From positions 193,975 to 257,974 of the forward strand of contig MNCI01013673.1 in NCBI GenBank assembly GCA_015680685.1: a DNA stretch of 64,000 nucleotides, read 5' to 3'. The stretch is from Gnetum montanum (taxonomy: Eukaryota; Streptophyta; Gnetopsida; Gnetales; Gnetaceae). The notes beneath the pieces were generated by a model. The model made no database searches, was not told the DNA's origin, and saw only the letters and a list, made by a program, of their open reading frames with translations. Made by a program: the position numbers and the translations under genes. Of this stretch, positions 34,440 through 44,383 are shown piece after piece. Numbering within the stretch: position 1 is the first letter of the stretch; each line of letters starts with the position of its first letter.

Positions 34440-34927
34440 TGATGAAGTCTAAGTTGGTTAACTATATCAATGCATGTCCATTCATGTAGCCTCATTGATG
34501 CATCCCCATCAATGCATCCTTGGATGCGTTGATGCATATGCATTGACACTAATCCTTCATAAGACTATATAAATGCACACATCATTTGCATATATGGAAT
34601 ATTTGATTATTTCCATAGTAAAGCTCTTATAGTTTGTTTCTGTAGGACTTAGTCAAATTTCCCTTTGAGTACTCACAGTATAGATTTTCTTATTTGAACA
34701 AAGTTTTATTCAAATATATGTTGTACCTAGACACTTTAGTATGATAGCATTAAAATCAAGATTAATTCCTTGTATTGCATCACTTAGATTAACACTTAAT
34801 TTTATTTTGGGTACTTTACTTCAAATGCATTTTATTTTTCTACACTTAGGAAATTAATATTTTATTTTGTAATAGCATAAGTATGACCACTTAAAATATG
34901 TTATACAAGCATTTGGTAATCCTAATA
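34440..34927 (+). repeat. 5' LTR of element D, truncated
   Basis: Starts TGATGAAGTCTAAGTTGG. The U3 has repeated GATGCATCC/TTGATGCAT words, and the TATA box CTATATAAAT is at 34565-34574. Homology with other LTRs stops at GGTAATCCTAATAG, and gag-like sequence begins almost at once, so the rest of the LTR, the primer site and the gag start are deleted. Confidence 0.75.
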
Positions 34928-34939
34928 GTATAAAAAAAT

Positions 34940-37190
34940 GGAACACCTCCTCAAATACTACCATTTGAAAAACTTTGAGCTTCAAAAGGAAAAACTCATG
35001 AAATCCCACAATGAAGTCTCCAATGATAAAAATATTTTAATCACATTAACATCATGGTTAGAAAAGTAGGACACTAAATATTCATCATGGCAATCTCAAC
35101 ACCAAGATCCTCCTCATTAGATGAGGATAACCCAACTCATTAATGATTACATTAAATCTTGGCAAGAAACCAAGATAAAGGGCAAACTAGACCTAGAACT
35201 AGGGCAATCTCAAGTCCAAGATCTCATAGTCATCAAACAAGAGAACAACCAAGGGACTAAAGAAGGAGAGTAAGTCAACATAACTCTCCTACCTCTTCGT
35301 CTTTATCATCCTCTTCATTAACTAGATTTGATGAGGGGGAACATGACCTAAACTAAAGGAAAAATGATTGTGGCTAAGGTAGAGATGATAGATGAACCCA
35401 TCATAGAGATGGGAGGAGAAAACCTAGACCACAATAAGAGAAAGAGAAGAATCATCAAGAAAGAGGGTGTATCATGACACATCATAGAAGACATGGTCAT
35501 GATAGGTGTTATGATGAACAAGATGACTATGATGAGCCACTATTTGCTATCAAAAATATGATTAGTATTCATGAGGTAGTTAACATCCCCACCAAGCATC
35601 AAAGGGATAGCCTAATATGAATAACATTCCTAGATTTAAAGAAGGTTACAATTTTGATTTGAAAAAATACCTATAAGACTTCTATGATGTCTGTGCTTTG
35701 TAGAACATAGAGAATGACTAGTAGAAGCTCAAACTATTCCCTAGGATACTCATAAAAGAAGATGAAAGTTGGTATTAGTTCTTGGAATTGGAATTTATCC
35801 ACAAGTGAAGTACAATATTGGGGTTGTTAATGAAAAATATCATACTTTAGGAAGTCCAACTTGACAAAAAAAATTCAAGGGTGAAAGAAAGATAACCATG
35901 AATCCCTTGATGTAGCCTTCAGTAGGTACTATTCAGTAATACATTGGTGCTTAGGCCATGGGTTCTCTAAAAGGAGGTAACTTCATCATATTATAGATGG
36001 ACTTCAGAAAGAAAGCTAGAGAGACTAAGCCCAAGGGATATTATCAAAATGAGAGCCCATTAGATCTAAAGGCTCATTGATCAAGTAGCAAAATAAGGGA
36101 GTTGAAAAAATAAAAAAGTACAAAGGATTACAATAGAGATTCCTCCATCTACAAGAATGAGGCATGCCTCTATAATCCAAAGGAGGAAGCATCACTATAG
36201 GATTTTATGAAAACAAAACCTTGTTAATTCAAAAATTTGTCACAAAAATAGCAGCCAAGGTAGATAAGATATGGGAATTCTTGAATAAGAAGTTTCAAAA
36301 TACTTTTAAAATCATAAAAGAAAAAATAGAAGAAGAGAATAAGGACAAATACAAAAAAAGGAAGAAGGATGCAAAGAAGAACTACCATCAGTAGAAAGAT
36401 AAGGTTGTATTAGTATGAGATTGTAGATTCTAATATAGACAATGAAGAATGTAGCATCTCTTAGTATGACCATCCTAAGGGATGTTATCCAATTCTTTCA
36501 CACTTACAAGAATCTGGGTTCTATGCAGTAAATCTAAGGATTTCAAGGAGGCAACCACCTAGGAGATTTCCTTATTCACAAGGAAACTATTGACAACTAT
36601 TTCATCAATAATAGTATTATCCAAGTGGAATGTTGCAACATCAAGACTACTATCATTAATGTAAAAACTCACAATCATGGGGGATGCCACCACTAAGACA
36701 ATAGTATCCTTACCACCAACCAAACCCATATGTTTATTATCTCTAGCAACTTGTATCTCTAAGTGGTTCTTTAGGTCATACTTCTTCTCATCACTACTAT
36801 CCACATCAAATATCATAGACCTGTCACTCCATGAACTAAGTGTTCTTCCACATATACTCCTCATTATCCTTAGAAATAATCTATACCTCATACCTCCACT
36901 CTCTTATTACTTACATAATATTTAAAAGATGGAATACCTCTATAGCCCCAACAACATAATGCTACAAGAGTAGTAAATTTTCAAGTGGATGATAACTCAA
37001 GTGGTTCCAAGCATAAATCTCATAAAAGATCCTTCTTTAGGCATACTAAGAGTCCACCCAAATCATTATAGGCATTTATGGCTATAGAATTTTCTCAAAC
37101 TACCCAAGGAACATTTACCAAAATTTCTTCAAATAAAATATTTCAAAATATTTAAACTATCATGTTAATTCATGCAATCATAGACTGGAT
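34940..37190 (+). pseudogene. gag of element D
   Basis: Heavily decayed. A serine/arginine/histidine-rich linker is visible around 35270-35520, then the capsid-like region from about 35575 (IPTKHQRDS, DVAFSRYYSVIHWCLGHGFS near 35930). The acidic stretch AAKVDKIWEFLNKKFQNTFK is near 36250-36310. The zinc-knuckle relic near 36450-36480 reads C, S, I, S, stop, YDHPKGCYP. The glutamine/proline tail runs to the protease. The N-terminal DEYV module is missing with the deletion at 34930. Many stops and frame changes occur. Confidence 0.75.
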
Positions 37191-37650
37191 AAAAGGACAT
37201 CTTACCAGGTAGAGAACTTATGCCAAAAGCCCTCTAATTTATTTAGAGGTTATAGAGAATGATCCATGTAAATCTCTATTAGAATTAAGTTCTAGTGTGA
37301 ACTTAATTTTACAAGAAATTTATAAGATATTAAACTTATCTCCACTCAAAAAGTGTAATATCAAGTTAGAGCTTACAAACCAGTCCATTACTATTTTATT
37401 GTAACTAGTAGAACATATTGTAACCACTATTAGTGGATGGCTATATCTTATAGATTTCCTAATAATACATATCAATAATCATAGGGGGGACTCTCAAATG
37501 ATTATGAGGAGGGCCTAGCTAAGTATAATTGATGCCAAGTTAGGAATCAAATACCTCTCCTTAAAAATGTTCAAGAAAAATGAGTTTGAAAAGGTAAAGA
37601 ATAAGAGGGTTCCATGCATTGCATATAGTTATAGAAGGTGCAATTGCATG
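37191..37650 (+). pseudogene. Retropepsin-like protease of element D
   Basis: Reads SPLIYLEVIENDPCKSLLE, SSSVNLILQEIYKILNLSPL, a GWLYLIDFLII segment, IIDAKLGIKYLSL and VPCIAYSYRRCNCM. The catalytic aspartate has become glutamate (GAA at 37282-37284) and the DSG glycine is lost, so it is inactive. Alignment with A and B is straightforward, with one stop near 37400 and others after it. Confidence 0.8.
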
Positions 37651-37899
37651 TAAAAAGTACATTTATCATGGCATGTAGGATATGTTTCAAAACCCAAAAT
37701 ATTCAAAGAGTCCTATACACTATAGTCAAAAACTAAGAAGCAACAAGTGACTAGCTATAGAAAATAGCTCCAATTTCATAATATGCATGGACCCAGCATA
37801 GATCCCCATAAGTACATATGTAGAAAAGATTAATGAGATGTCTGAAGTCATCTATTTAAAGTAAAACACAAGGAAAAAGTAAAAATGGATTAGGGAGAG

Positions 37900-39020
37900 T
37901 TGAAAATCCTTTCCAATTTTAAACATGAGCCCTTGGAACTAAAATTTTTATTGGCATCTTTATAATATGTATTCTTAGACAATGAAAAATTGGTAATCAT
38001 AAATGCATAACTTGAAAAGAAGTAAAAGGGGAAGTTACTAAAAGTAGCTAATAAATGGACAACAATCTTTACTTGATCATATGATAAGATAACAGGAATA
38101 GATCCATGCATATCCTAGTGTCATATCTACATAGAATTCACTATTAAACCCAAGAGATTGCCATAAAAAAGGTTGAATCCAAAGCTAAAATGGGTTATTA
38201 AGAGGAAAGCTAAGAAACTTTTCAAGGCTAGGTTCATCTATCTAGTCATAGATAGTGAGTAGATAAGTCCACTTGTTATCGTACCAAAGAAAGGAGGATA
38301 ATTGAGAGTCTATATAGATTTCAGATTATTAAATATGCCCACATTCAAGGATCATTTTCCACTACCATTTATAGACCAAGTGTGAATAATATTGTAGGAT
38401 ACATCTATTCTAGATTTCTAAATGAGTATAGTAGTTACAATCAAATACAAATCAATCTAGCAAACTAGGTCAAAATAACTTTCATAAGTCCTTGGGGTAC
38501 TTTTGCATACATGAAAGTGTCCTTTGACTTGTGCAATGCTTTTGCAACTTTTCAATGCCTAGTCCTTTGTATCTTTTAGTGGTAAATTAGTAGTGGTGCG
38601 AAGGTCTTCATGAATGAATTCTCCACCTATGATGTAGGTTTTTAACAAGCATTGAATAACCTTAAGTAGGTACTAAAATGATGTGTTGAAATGAACCTAT
38701 GGCTCAACTAGCAAAAGAGCCATTTGACAGTCTAGAATGGCATTTTCTTGTAGCACCAAATTTTAGAGAAAATAATTGAGGTAGATCCCAAAAAGATAAT
38801 GGTTATCTAAGGAATTACTAGATAACCACAAATAGTGAAAAATATATAAGGTTATTCTTTGGGCATACTAGTTACTATAGAGGTTTTATCCAAAACTTCT
38901 CCAAAATAGCCAAGTTGTTTATTGAGCTTAATAAAAAGGATGAAAAATTTTAATTAGAACAAGGAGTATGAATAAGCATTCAAGGATTTGAAGTAGAAGC
39001 TCATAGAGACACAAATTTTA
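37900..39020 (+). pseudogene. Reverse transcriptase of element D
   Basis: Landmarks: CRTKERR- and VYIDFRLLNMPTFKDHFPLP-type sequence (38280-38370), EYSSYNQIQINL (38425-38465), ISPWGTFAYMKVSFDLCNAFATFQC (38490-38570) and the catalytic box VFMNEFSTYD near 38605-38640. FMDDF has become FMNEF, so both catalytic aspartates are lost and the enzyme is dead. Stops are abundant. The order protease, RT, RNase H is normal. Confidence 0.85.
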
Positions 39021-39311
39021 TAAGCACTTGATTAGTTTGATCATTTTCATATCATGATAGATGCATTTAACTATGCATTGGGAGTAGTACTTAGACAAAT
39101 TGATGATCAAAAACATACATACTACATTCATTATGCAAGTAGAAGCCTTGTGGATGTACAACTTAATTACATTACTACAAAAAAGAACATATCAAAATGG
39201 TGTTTTCTCTTAAAAAAATTTAGATACTATGTGCTTATATATCCTATTTTTATGCACATTGATCATAGTACAATTCATTTTCTAATAAACTAGTCAATAG
39301 TGAATCCCCAT
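39021..39311 (+). pseudogene. RNase H of element D (interrupted by E)
   Basis: Contains MIDAFNYALGVVLRQIDDQK, TYYIHYASRSLVDVQLNYIT, FRYYVLIYPIFMHIDHSTI and SIVNPH. It stops at CCCAT, the target duplication of E. The continuation (VI, stop, WLMILQEFNLT) is found only in the reversed piece at 44147-44382 and after the N at 44383. Confidence 0.88.
39307..39311. repeat. Target-site duplication of element E (left copy)
   Basis: CCCAT before TGATGAGAC. The right copy appears reverse-complemented as ATGGG at 44338-44342, because the piece carrying it is inverted in this assembly. Confidence 0.85.
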
Positions 39312-39316
39312 TGATG

Positions 39317-39427
39317 AGACACGATATGCACAAGCTATGATATCGCGTATGTGATATCGCATCCCCTGCCATATCGCGTATGCGATATTGCGTCGTCCCC
39401 TGCGATATTGCATATGCGATATCGTGG
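39317..39427 (+). promoter_or_regulatory. GATATCG palindrome array in U3 of E
   Basis: Repeated ATATCGCGTATGCGATAT-like units separated by CCCCTGC, directly upstream of the TATA box. The array is about 48 bases longer than in the 3' LTR (43634-43697). Its position and palindromic form suggest binding sites for a dimeric regulator; this is inference. Confidence 0.6.
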
Positions 39428-39440
39428 TCCACCACCAAAT

Positions 39441-39449
39441 CTATAAATA
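39441..39449 (+). promoter_or_regulatory. TATA box of element E 5' LTR
   Basis: CTATAAATA, with the context ACCACCAAAT before it and AGAGG after it. The 3' LTR has TTATAAATAA at 43711-43720. Confidence 0.75.
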
Positions 39450-40287
39450 AGAGGCGGCACTTCCCTCATTTGTAATCCTAGGCTAGAAGCAGTGAAGCTC
39501 TGGCAGATTGATCACCCCAAAGATAGAATATTTTCCATGTGCCCGCAGTAGGAGTCCCCCAAGTGAACGGTTCTTTATTCGAGTAGCTTTGTACCTGAAC
39601 GCAAGCTGTGTATATCAATAAAGATGAGCTTTGTGGATAAACCTTGCAGTACATGGATAGGTTTATTTAATGTTATTTATTGCTTTCCTAGTAATGCGGC
39701 ATGAGTATGACTTGGTTGTGAGCATTGATGAATGTGTACGGCTAGCCAAGGAATCGGCTACTCATAGCGATTAGATTCTCTCACCCTTATCTCCTAGAAT
39801 GTGGGACAAGTACGACTTGATTACGAGTATCTACGGATGTGTACGGCTAGTCAAGGAATCAACTGCTTATCACACTTAGGCTAGTTAGGTGCCTCAGTAC
39901 GACTGCTTCGAGCACGTGCATTACGTGTGGTAATCCCAGTAACGATTAGCGTTTGGTAGCCACAGTTGCATAATTCAGGGTGTGTATGGCAAGTGGGAAT
40001 GGATGCTGACACTAGGACTTAGCACTGTAGTTAGAATTAGTTTTAGTTTCTCAACCCTTCACCCTTTAGCATTGGAGATAAACCAGAAAAGACCAAAAAA
40101 ATCATATACCTCAGACTTACTTAACCATACACCGTGACAACAAAAAGTAAGTCTGGGAAGACAACGATTAATTAACCCCAAGTGTTCCTTGCGGTGTTTA
40201 GGCATTTAGTCTATGGAGTTCAACCAGATCATGTGTGCTATGCTCATTTCATATGGTTAAGTATAGGGATACCTCGCCACTCATCAT

Positions 40288-40305
40288 TGGCGCCGTTGTC
40301 GGGTT
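40288..40305 (+). other. Primer binding site of element E
   Basis: TGGCGCCGTTGTCGGG lies one base after the LTR end. This is the best preserved primer site here, with a single C to T change in the first 16 bases relative to TGGCGCCGTTGCCGGGGA. Confidence 0.9.
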
Positions 40306-40427
40306 CTAAGTGTTTGTACGACAATTAGAACATTAGAAATTCTTTCACATCATTGTGAGCCTTAATGAAACTTTGGGTTAATTAGTTAAATAAGAACATA
40401 TATAATGGTGAATAGCACACCAATAAA

Positions 40428-42930
40428 ATGGCTTCTTCTCATAAGGTTAACTCACCTAGGGATAACATGGAAGACAGTCAGCGACATACACATAACCAAA
40501 ATTAGCCAAGTCCTTAGCAATCTAAGGTGACATATACTCATCCTGATGAGTATGTGCCTAATTTTACTTTTATTCTCCATCAAGACAAACTACTTTGGTG
40601 GAGAGATTTGCAAGGTAACATTGTGTTACCCCCAGATCGATCAGTCCCTAACATGCTTTTCCATGTCTTAGAACAAATTGGCATGCAAGAACTATTTGCG
40701 GAATATGTTATGGATGACTTTGACACAAGGGATTATCATCCCACAGATGCCCAATGTATTCGGGACTTAAGGCAGGAGAGCCAACACTCATTGTTGAAGG
40801 GCAAGGTCCCCCATGTCCTTTGTGAAATAGGAGATGAGGAACCCCTCACAATGGATTTCTTAGGAAATGATGTTCCTCCTCCTCAAAATGGTGAAGAGGT
40901 TAGGCATTAGAGCCTTCGATCAGCTATACATGCTATGGGCTCTGATCCCCATAAGCACCAACTATTCATGGCATGGACAACCACTCACGCTAAGGACGGG
41001 CACTTTGATCGTCACAACGATTGGGGCCGAAGTAGCCGAAGAGAAGGTAAGAAACATTGCCATGGTGATGGATCCCCTTCCTCTTCTCCTTCATCTCATC
41101 ATTCACACTCTCCTTCCACATCTAGGTGCAGCCATCGTGAGCACAATAGAGAGGGTAAAAGTAAGGAAGATGAAAGACCTCAACAGGAAGGTCGGGAGTT
41201 AGGACAAGGGCAAGGATGTAGGGAGAGTAGGGAACCACCATGAAGACATCACAGACATCATGACAGGGATGATCATGAAGAACCCCTACTCGCAACCCGA
41301 ATCATGCTAGACATCACAAAGGTAGTTAGGATCCCCACAAGGCATCTAAAGGATAGTAGGATCAAGTGTTTGGACATAAATAATATTCCACGTTTTGAAG
41401 GGGGATACAACACTGATCCTCAACATCATTTACATGCATTCCACAATGCCTATGCCTTGCAAAATATTGATAATGAGTGGCAGAAGCTTAAGTTATTTCC
41501 AAGGACACTCACTAAAGAAGAAGAGAGTTGGTATTGGTCCTTAGAACTAGAAACCATCAGAAGGTGGAGTACGATGCTCAAACTGTTCAACAAAAAATAT
41601 CAAACGTACTCTAGAGTGTCCAATTTGCGTAAGTATATCCAAGGATGCAAACAAGGTGCTTATGAACCCTTGGATGCTGCCATGGACTATTATTATACAC
41701 TCCTACATCATTGCCCGGGCCATGGGTACGCTATGTGGGATAAACTTTGCCACATCGTGGATGGGCTAAGAAATGAAATGAGAAGAACTCTTGGGACTTA
41801 CACCCAAGGGAGACTTTCCCAACTAAGAGTCCATGAAGTTGAAAGTTTGTTGGAACAAGTAGTGCAAGAAGAGGGTGAGCTACGTAAGAGGGAAAGTGTG
41901 GAAGAACACAACCGCGATCCCTCCCTTCGCAAGAAGGAAGTGAAATTCTATGATGAGGAGGATGAGTCACCACTCGAAGAGTTGGTGAATCGGAAAACCT
42001 TACCGATCCAAAAGTTAACAACTGAGGTATCAGCTAAGGTAGACCAAATGTGGGATTCCTTAGACTCAAGAATAGAAACAGTCTTAAATATTGTAGAAGA
42101 GTCTAAGGTAGAACAAGGTAGTGACAAAGGCAAAACCAAGAGGAGAAACTTAAGCCCTGCACATAACAAGGGTAAGGGAAAAATTCCTATCTTCGATGAG
42201 GCTGTGAATTTTGATTTAGATGATGATGGTGGATGTGAGATCTACTACTATGACAATCCTAAGGAATGTTGTCCATTATCTCACATCTGCAGGAGTTTAG
42301 GATGTATGCGTTAAATCTAATACTTAATCAATGGTAAACACCCCGAAGGTTACCTTATCCACAAGGTAATCCAAGGCAGTTCCACCAACCCTTAACATAT
42401 TATCCAAGTGGAACGCCTCTACAGCTTATTGGAAAACATCAGTAGTGGCAATACCCACAGTCATGGGGGATGCCACCGCCAACACATCAATACCCTTATT
42501 GGCAGCCCGATCCTTACGGTTATTATGTGCAGCAGCCAGTTCCTCTAGGTGACTCTATGGGTCACACTACCCCCCAACGTTACTACCAAGTTCGGGAGTA
42601 CTTTAGGAGGACTCCTTCTCCTTTGGGAGATATCTCACATTCAGTCCATCCTCTAACTCCACCCGCACCTCTTCCACCTATAGTTCCCATAGAACCTGTT
42701 CCAACAATGCAAGGGGAATTACCTACCCAACAATAGCAACGTAACGTCGTGAGAGCTGTAAATATTCAGCATGTAAATATCCAACCGGGTGCTAGTTCTG
42801 ACAACTATACAAAGAAGAGACCCTTTTTTAGAACTAGGAGCCTAGACAAACTCTTGCAACAACAAGCGGTTGGGCACATGTATAGGCCTCTAACCACTAA
42901 CGCTTTGGAGAACCTTCAGTCCAACAACTA
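40428..42930 (+). pseudogene. gag of element E
   Basis: From ATG at 40428 (MASSHKVNSPRD) one frame runs to 42314 with four stops. Order: N-terminal module (TYTHPDEYVPNFTFILHQDK, GNIVLPPDRSVPNMLFHVL, YHPTDAQCIRDLR; 40527-40800), a histidine/serine/arginine-rich linker (40935-41243), and a Retrotrans_gag-like capsid (41304-41880; CLDINNIPRFEGGYNTDPQ to LGTYTQGRLSQL). An acidic helical segment follows, then a degenerate zinc knuckle (CEIYYYDNPKECC, about 42235-42275). A frameshift after GCMR moves the glutamine/proline/tyrosine-rich tail (PPPTHQYPYWQPDPYGYYVQ; 42470-42930) to another frame. This copy is the best guide to the A/B/E/F-type gag. Confidence 0.88.
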
Positions 42931-42939
42931 AGTACGCAA

Positions 42940-43178
42940 ACGGTTATGTTAACACATACTGTAACTGACTAGATAAAGGTGGGACACCTTCCTAGGAAAC
43001 TACCTGACCATGGGAACCCCTTAGTTCATTTACAGATCACCAAAAATGTGCCACATCAAGCTCTTCTTCACTCAAGTTCCAGAGTCAACCTAATTTCACA
43101 AAAGATGTATCAAGCTTGGAACCTACCCCAACTTAAGAAGAGTAACATACAATTGGAGTTGGCTGAACATTTTCGGTG
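42940..43178 (+). pseudogene. Protease fragment of element E
   Basis: Reads HLPRKLPDHGNPLVHLQITK, ALLHSSSRVNLISQKMYQAWN and LKKSNIQLELAEHF, then stops matching the family. The catalytic aspartate is histidine (43069-43071). The second half of the protease is missing, replaced by unrelated sequence. It is truncated and inactive. Confidence 0.82.
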
Positions 43179-43600
43179 AAGAAGAGTATCAATTACATGA
43201 TGATTCAATTACCCTTGCTAATATATGATTGTGTTGTGTGTGTAGATGGAAATCATACAACAATGAACCGGATCTGGAGGAAGCACTTGGAATGGAGTAG
43301 TGCTGAAGTAGCTATGCAAGGAGCAGAATCGATGATGCGCTTACGGATGGACAACGGAAGGCACAATCTAGGTTTTGGCAGCAACAAGACTCTTCTCTCT
43401 TCTTCTCTTCTCTTCTCTCTCCTCTTTTCTCTCAGCTGTCAAATGTGGCCTGATGTCATTATAATAAGGTGTTCACCCTTGTTGTCATGAACACCAGTTT
43501 TGTCAAGTCTTGTAATAATGATCCGTTCACATGTCATTCTATTAGTTCCATACCCCTTAATAATCCCATACCTACCCGATATTATTGTAAGGAACTCAAG
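43179..43600 (+). other. Unrelated sequence in E between protease and polypurine tract
   Basis: Matches nothing else in the window. It contains TTGTGTTGTGTGTGTAG before an ATGG, a segment encoding AESMMRLRMDNGRHNLGFGS (weakly like a G-patch), a pyrimidine tract of CTTCTCTT units (43389-43434) ending in CAG, and then plain sequence. The two pyrimidine-rich stretches ending in AG look like intron acceptors, so this may be captured host DNA. The origin is unknown. Confidence 0.4.
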
Positions 43601-43616
43601 GACGAGTTTTCATTCA

Positions 43617-43628
43617 GTCATGGGGGTA
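43617..43628 (+). other. Polypurine tract of element E
   Basis: GTCATGGGGGTA, directly before TGATGAG. The preceding box CTCAAGGACGAGTTTTCATT (43596-43615) is shared with B and C. Confidence 0.85.
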
Positions 43629-44145
43629 TGATGAGATGCAATATGCAAAAAGCCGCGATATCGCATCCCCTGCGATATCGTGTACGCGATATCACGGTCC
43701 ACCACCAAATTTATAAATAAGAGACAACACTCCCCTCATTTATAATCCTAGGCTAGAAGTAGCAAAGCTTTGGTGGATTGATCACCCCAGAGATAGAATA
43801 TTTTCCATGTGCCCGCAGTAGGAGTCCCCCAAGTGAACGGTTCTTTATTCGAGCAGCTTTGTACCTGAACGCAAGTTGTGTACGACAATAAAGATGAGCT
43901 TTGTGGATAAACCTTGCAGTACATGGATAGGTTTATTTAATGTTATTTATTGCTTTCTTAGTAATGCGGCATGAGTACGACTTGGTTACGAGAATTGACG
44001 AATGTGTACGGCTAGCCAAGGAATCAGTTACTCGTCATGATTAGATTCTCTCACCCTTATCTCCTAGAATGTGAGATAAGTACGACTTGATTACGAGCAT
44101 CTACGGATGTGTACAGCTAGTCAAGGAATCGGCTACTTGTCACAC
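43629..44145 (+). repeat. 3' LTR of element E, cut by assembly gap
   Basis: 517 bases from TGATGAGATGCAATATGC to CTTGTCACAC, matching the 5' LTR to about 39880. Then comes an N. About 400 bases of LTR are absent, and the final 40 are found inverted at 44343-44382. Confidence 0.9.
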
Positions 44146-44146
44146 N

Positions 44147-44382
44147 ATCCTTGATGCATAAACTTTAGTTTCCTTAGCAAAGAGAATCTTATTTGGAAAT
44201 TAATTAGATAAGGGCTCTTCATTAGCCTTGTTGTTCCATCTTAACCAAGATATATGATTGACAACTATATTATAAGGTTCATTTCTTTCCACCATTGTTA
44301 GATTAAACTCTTGCAAGATCATTAACCACTATATAACATGGGTGATGAGTGGCGAGGTACACCTACACTCAACCATACGAAA
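44147..44382 (-). other. Probably inverted contig between two single Ns
   Basis: Its first 175 bases (44147-44321) are the exact reverse complement of 44384-44558. Read on the minus strand, the piece gives the end of an E-type LTR (CTCATCA), then CCCAT, the target duplication of E, then the missing RNase H sequence of D. The correct orientation is therefore minus, overlapping the right contig. This is an assembly fault rather than a natural hairpin. Confidence 0.85.
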
Positions 44383-44383
44383 N

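Larger units (their letters stand above)
39312..40286 (+). repeat. 5' LTR of element E
   Basis: A 975-base LTR from TGATGAGACACGATATGC to CTCATCA. Bases 39317-39427 hold at least six near-palindromes of the form GCGATATCGC or GATATTGC. The TATA box is at 39441-39449. The 3' LTR copy at 43629 has a shorter array. Confidence 0.92.
39312..44145 (+). mobile_element. Element E: gag-protease element without RT, integrase or ORF-X
   Basis: Has a 975-base 5' LTR, primer site, gag, the first part of a protease, about 430 bases of unrelated sequence, a polypurine tract and 517 bases of the 3' LTR before an N. The last 40 LTR bases lie reversed at 44343-44382. Its expected size is about 5.2 kb. Nearly all of pol and the non-coding tract are deleted. 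Its LTRs differ at roughly 30 of 400 bases by my hand count, mostly transitions, so it seems the least decayed element here. Confidence 0.88.
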
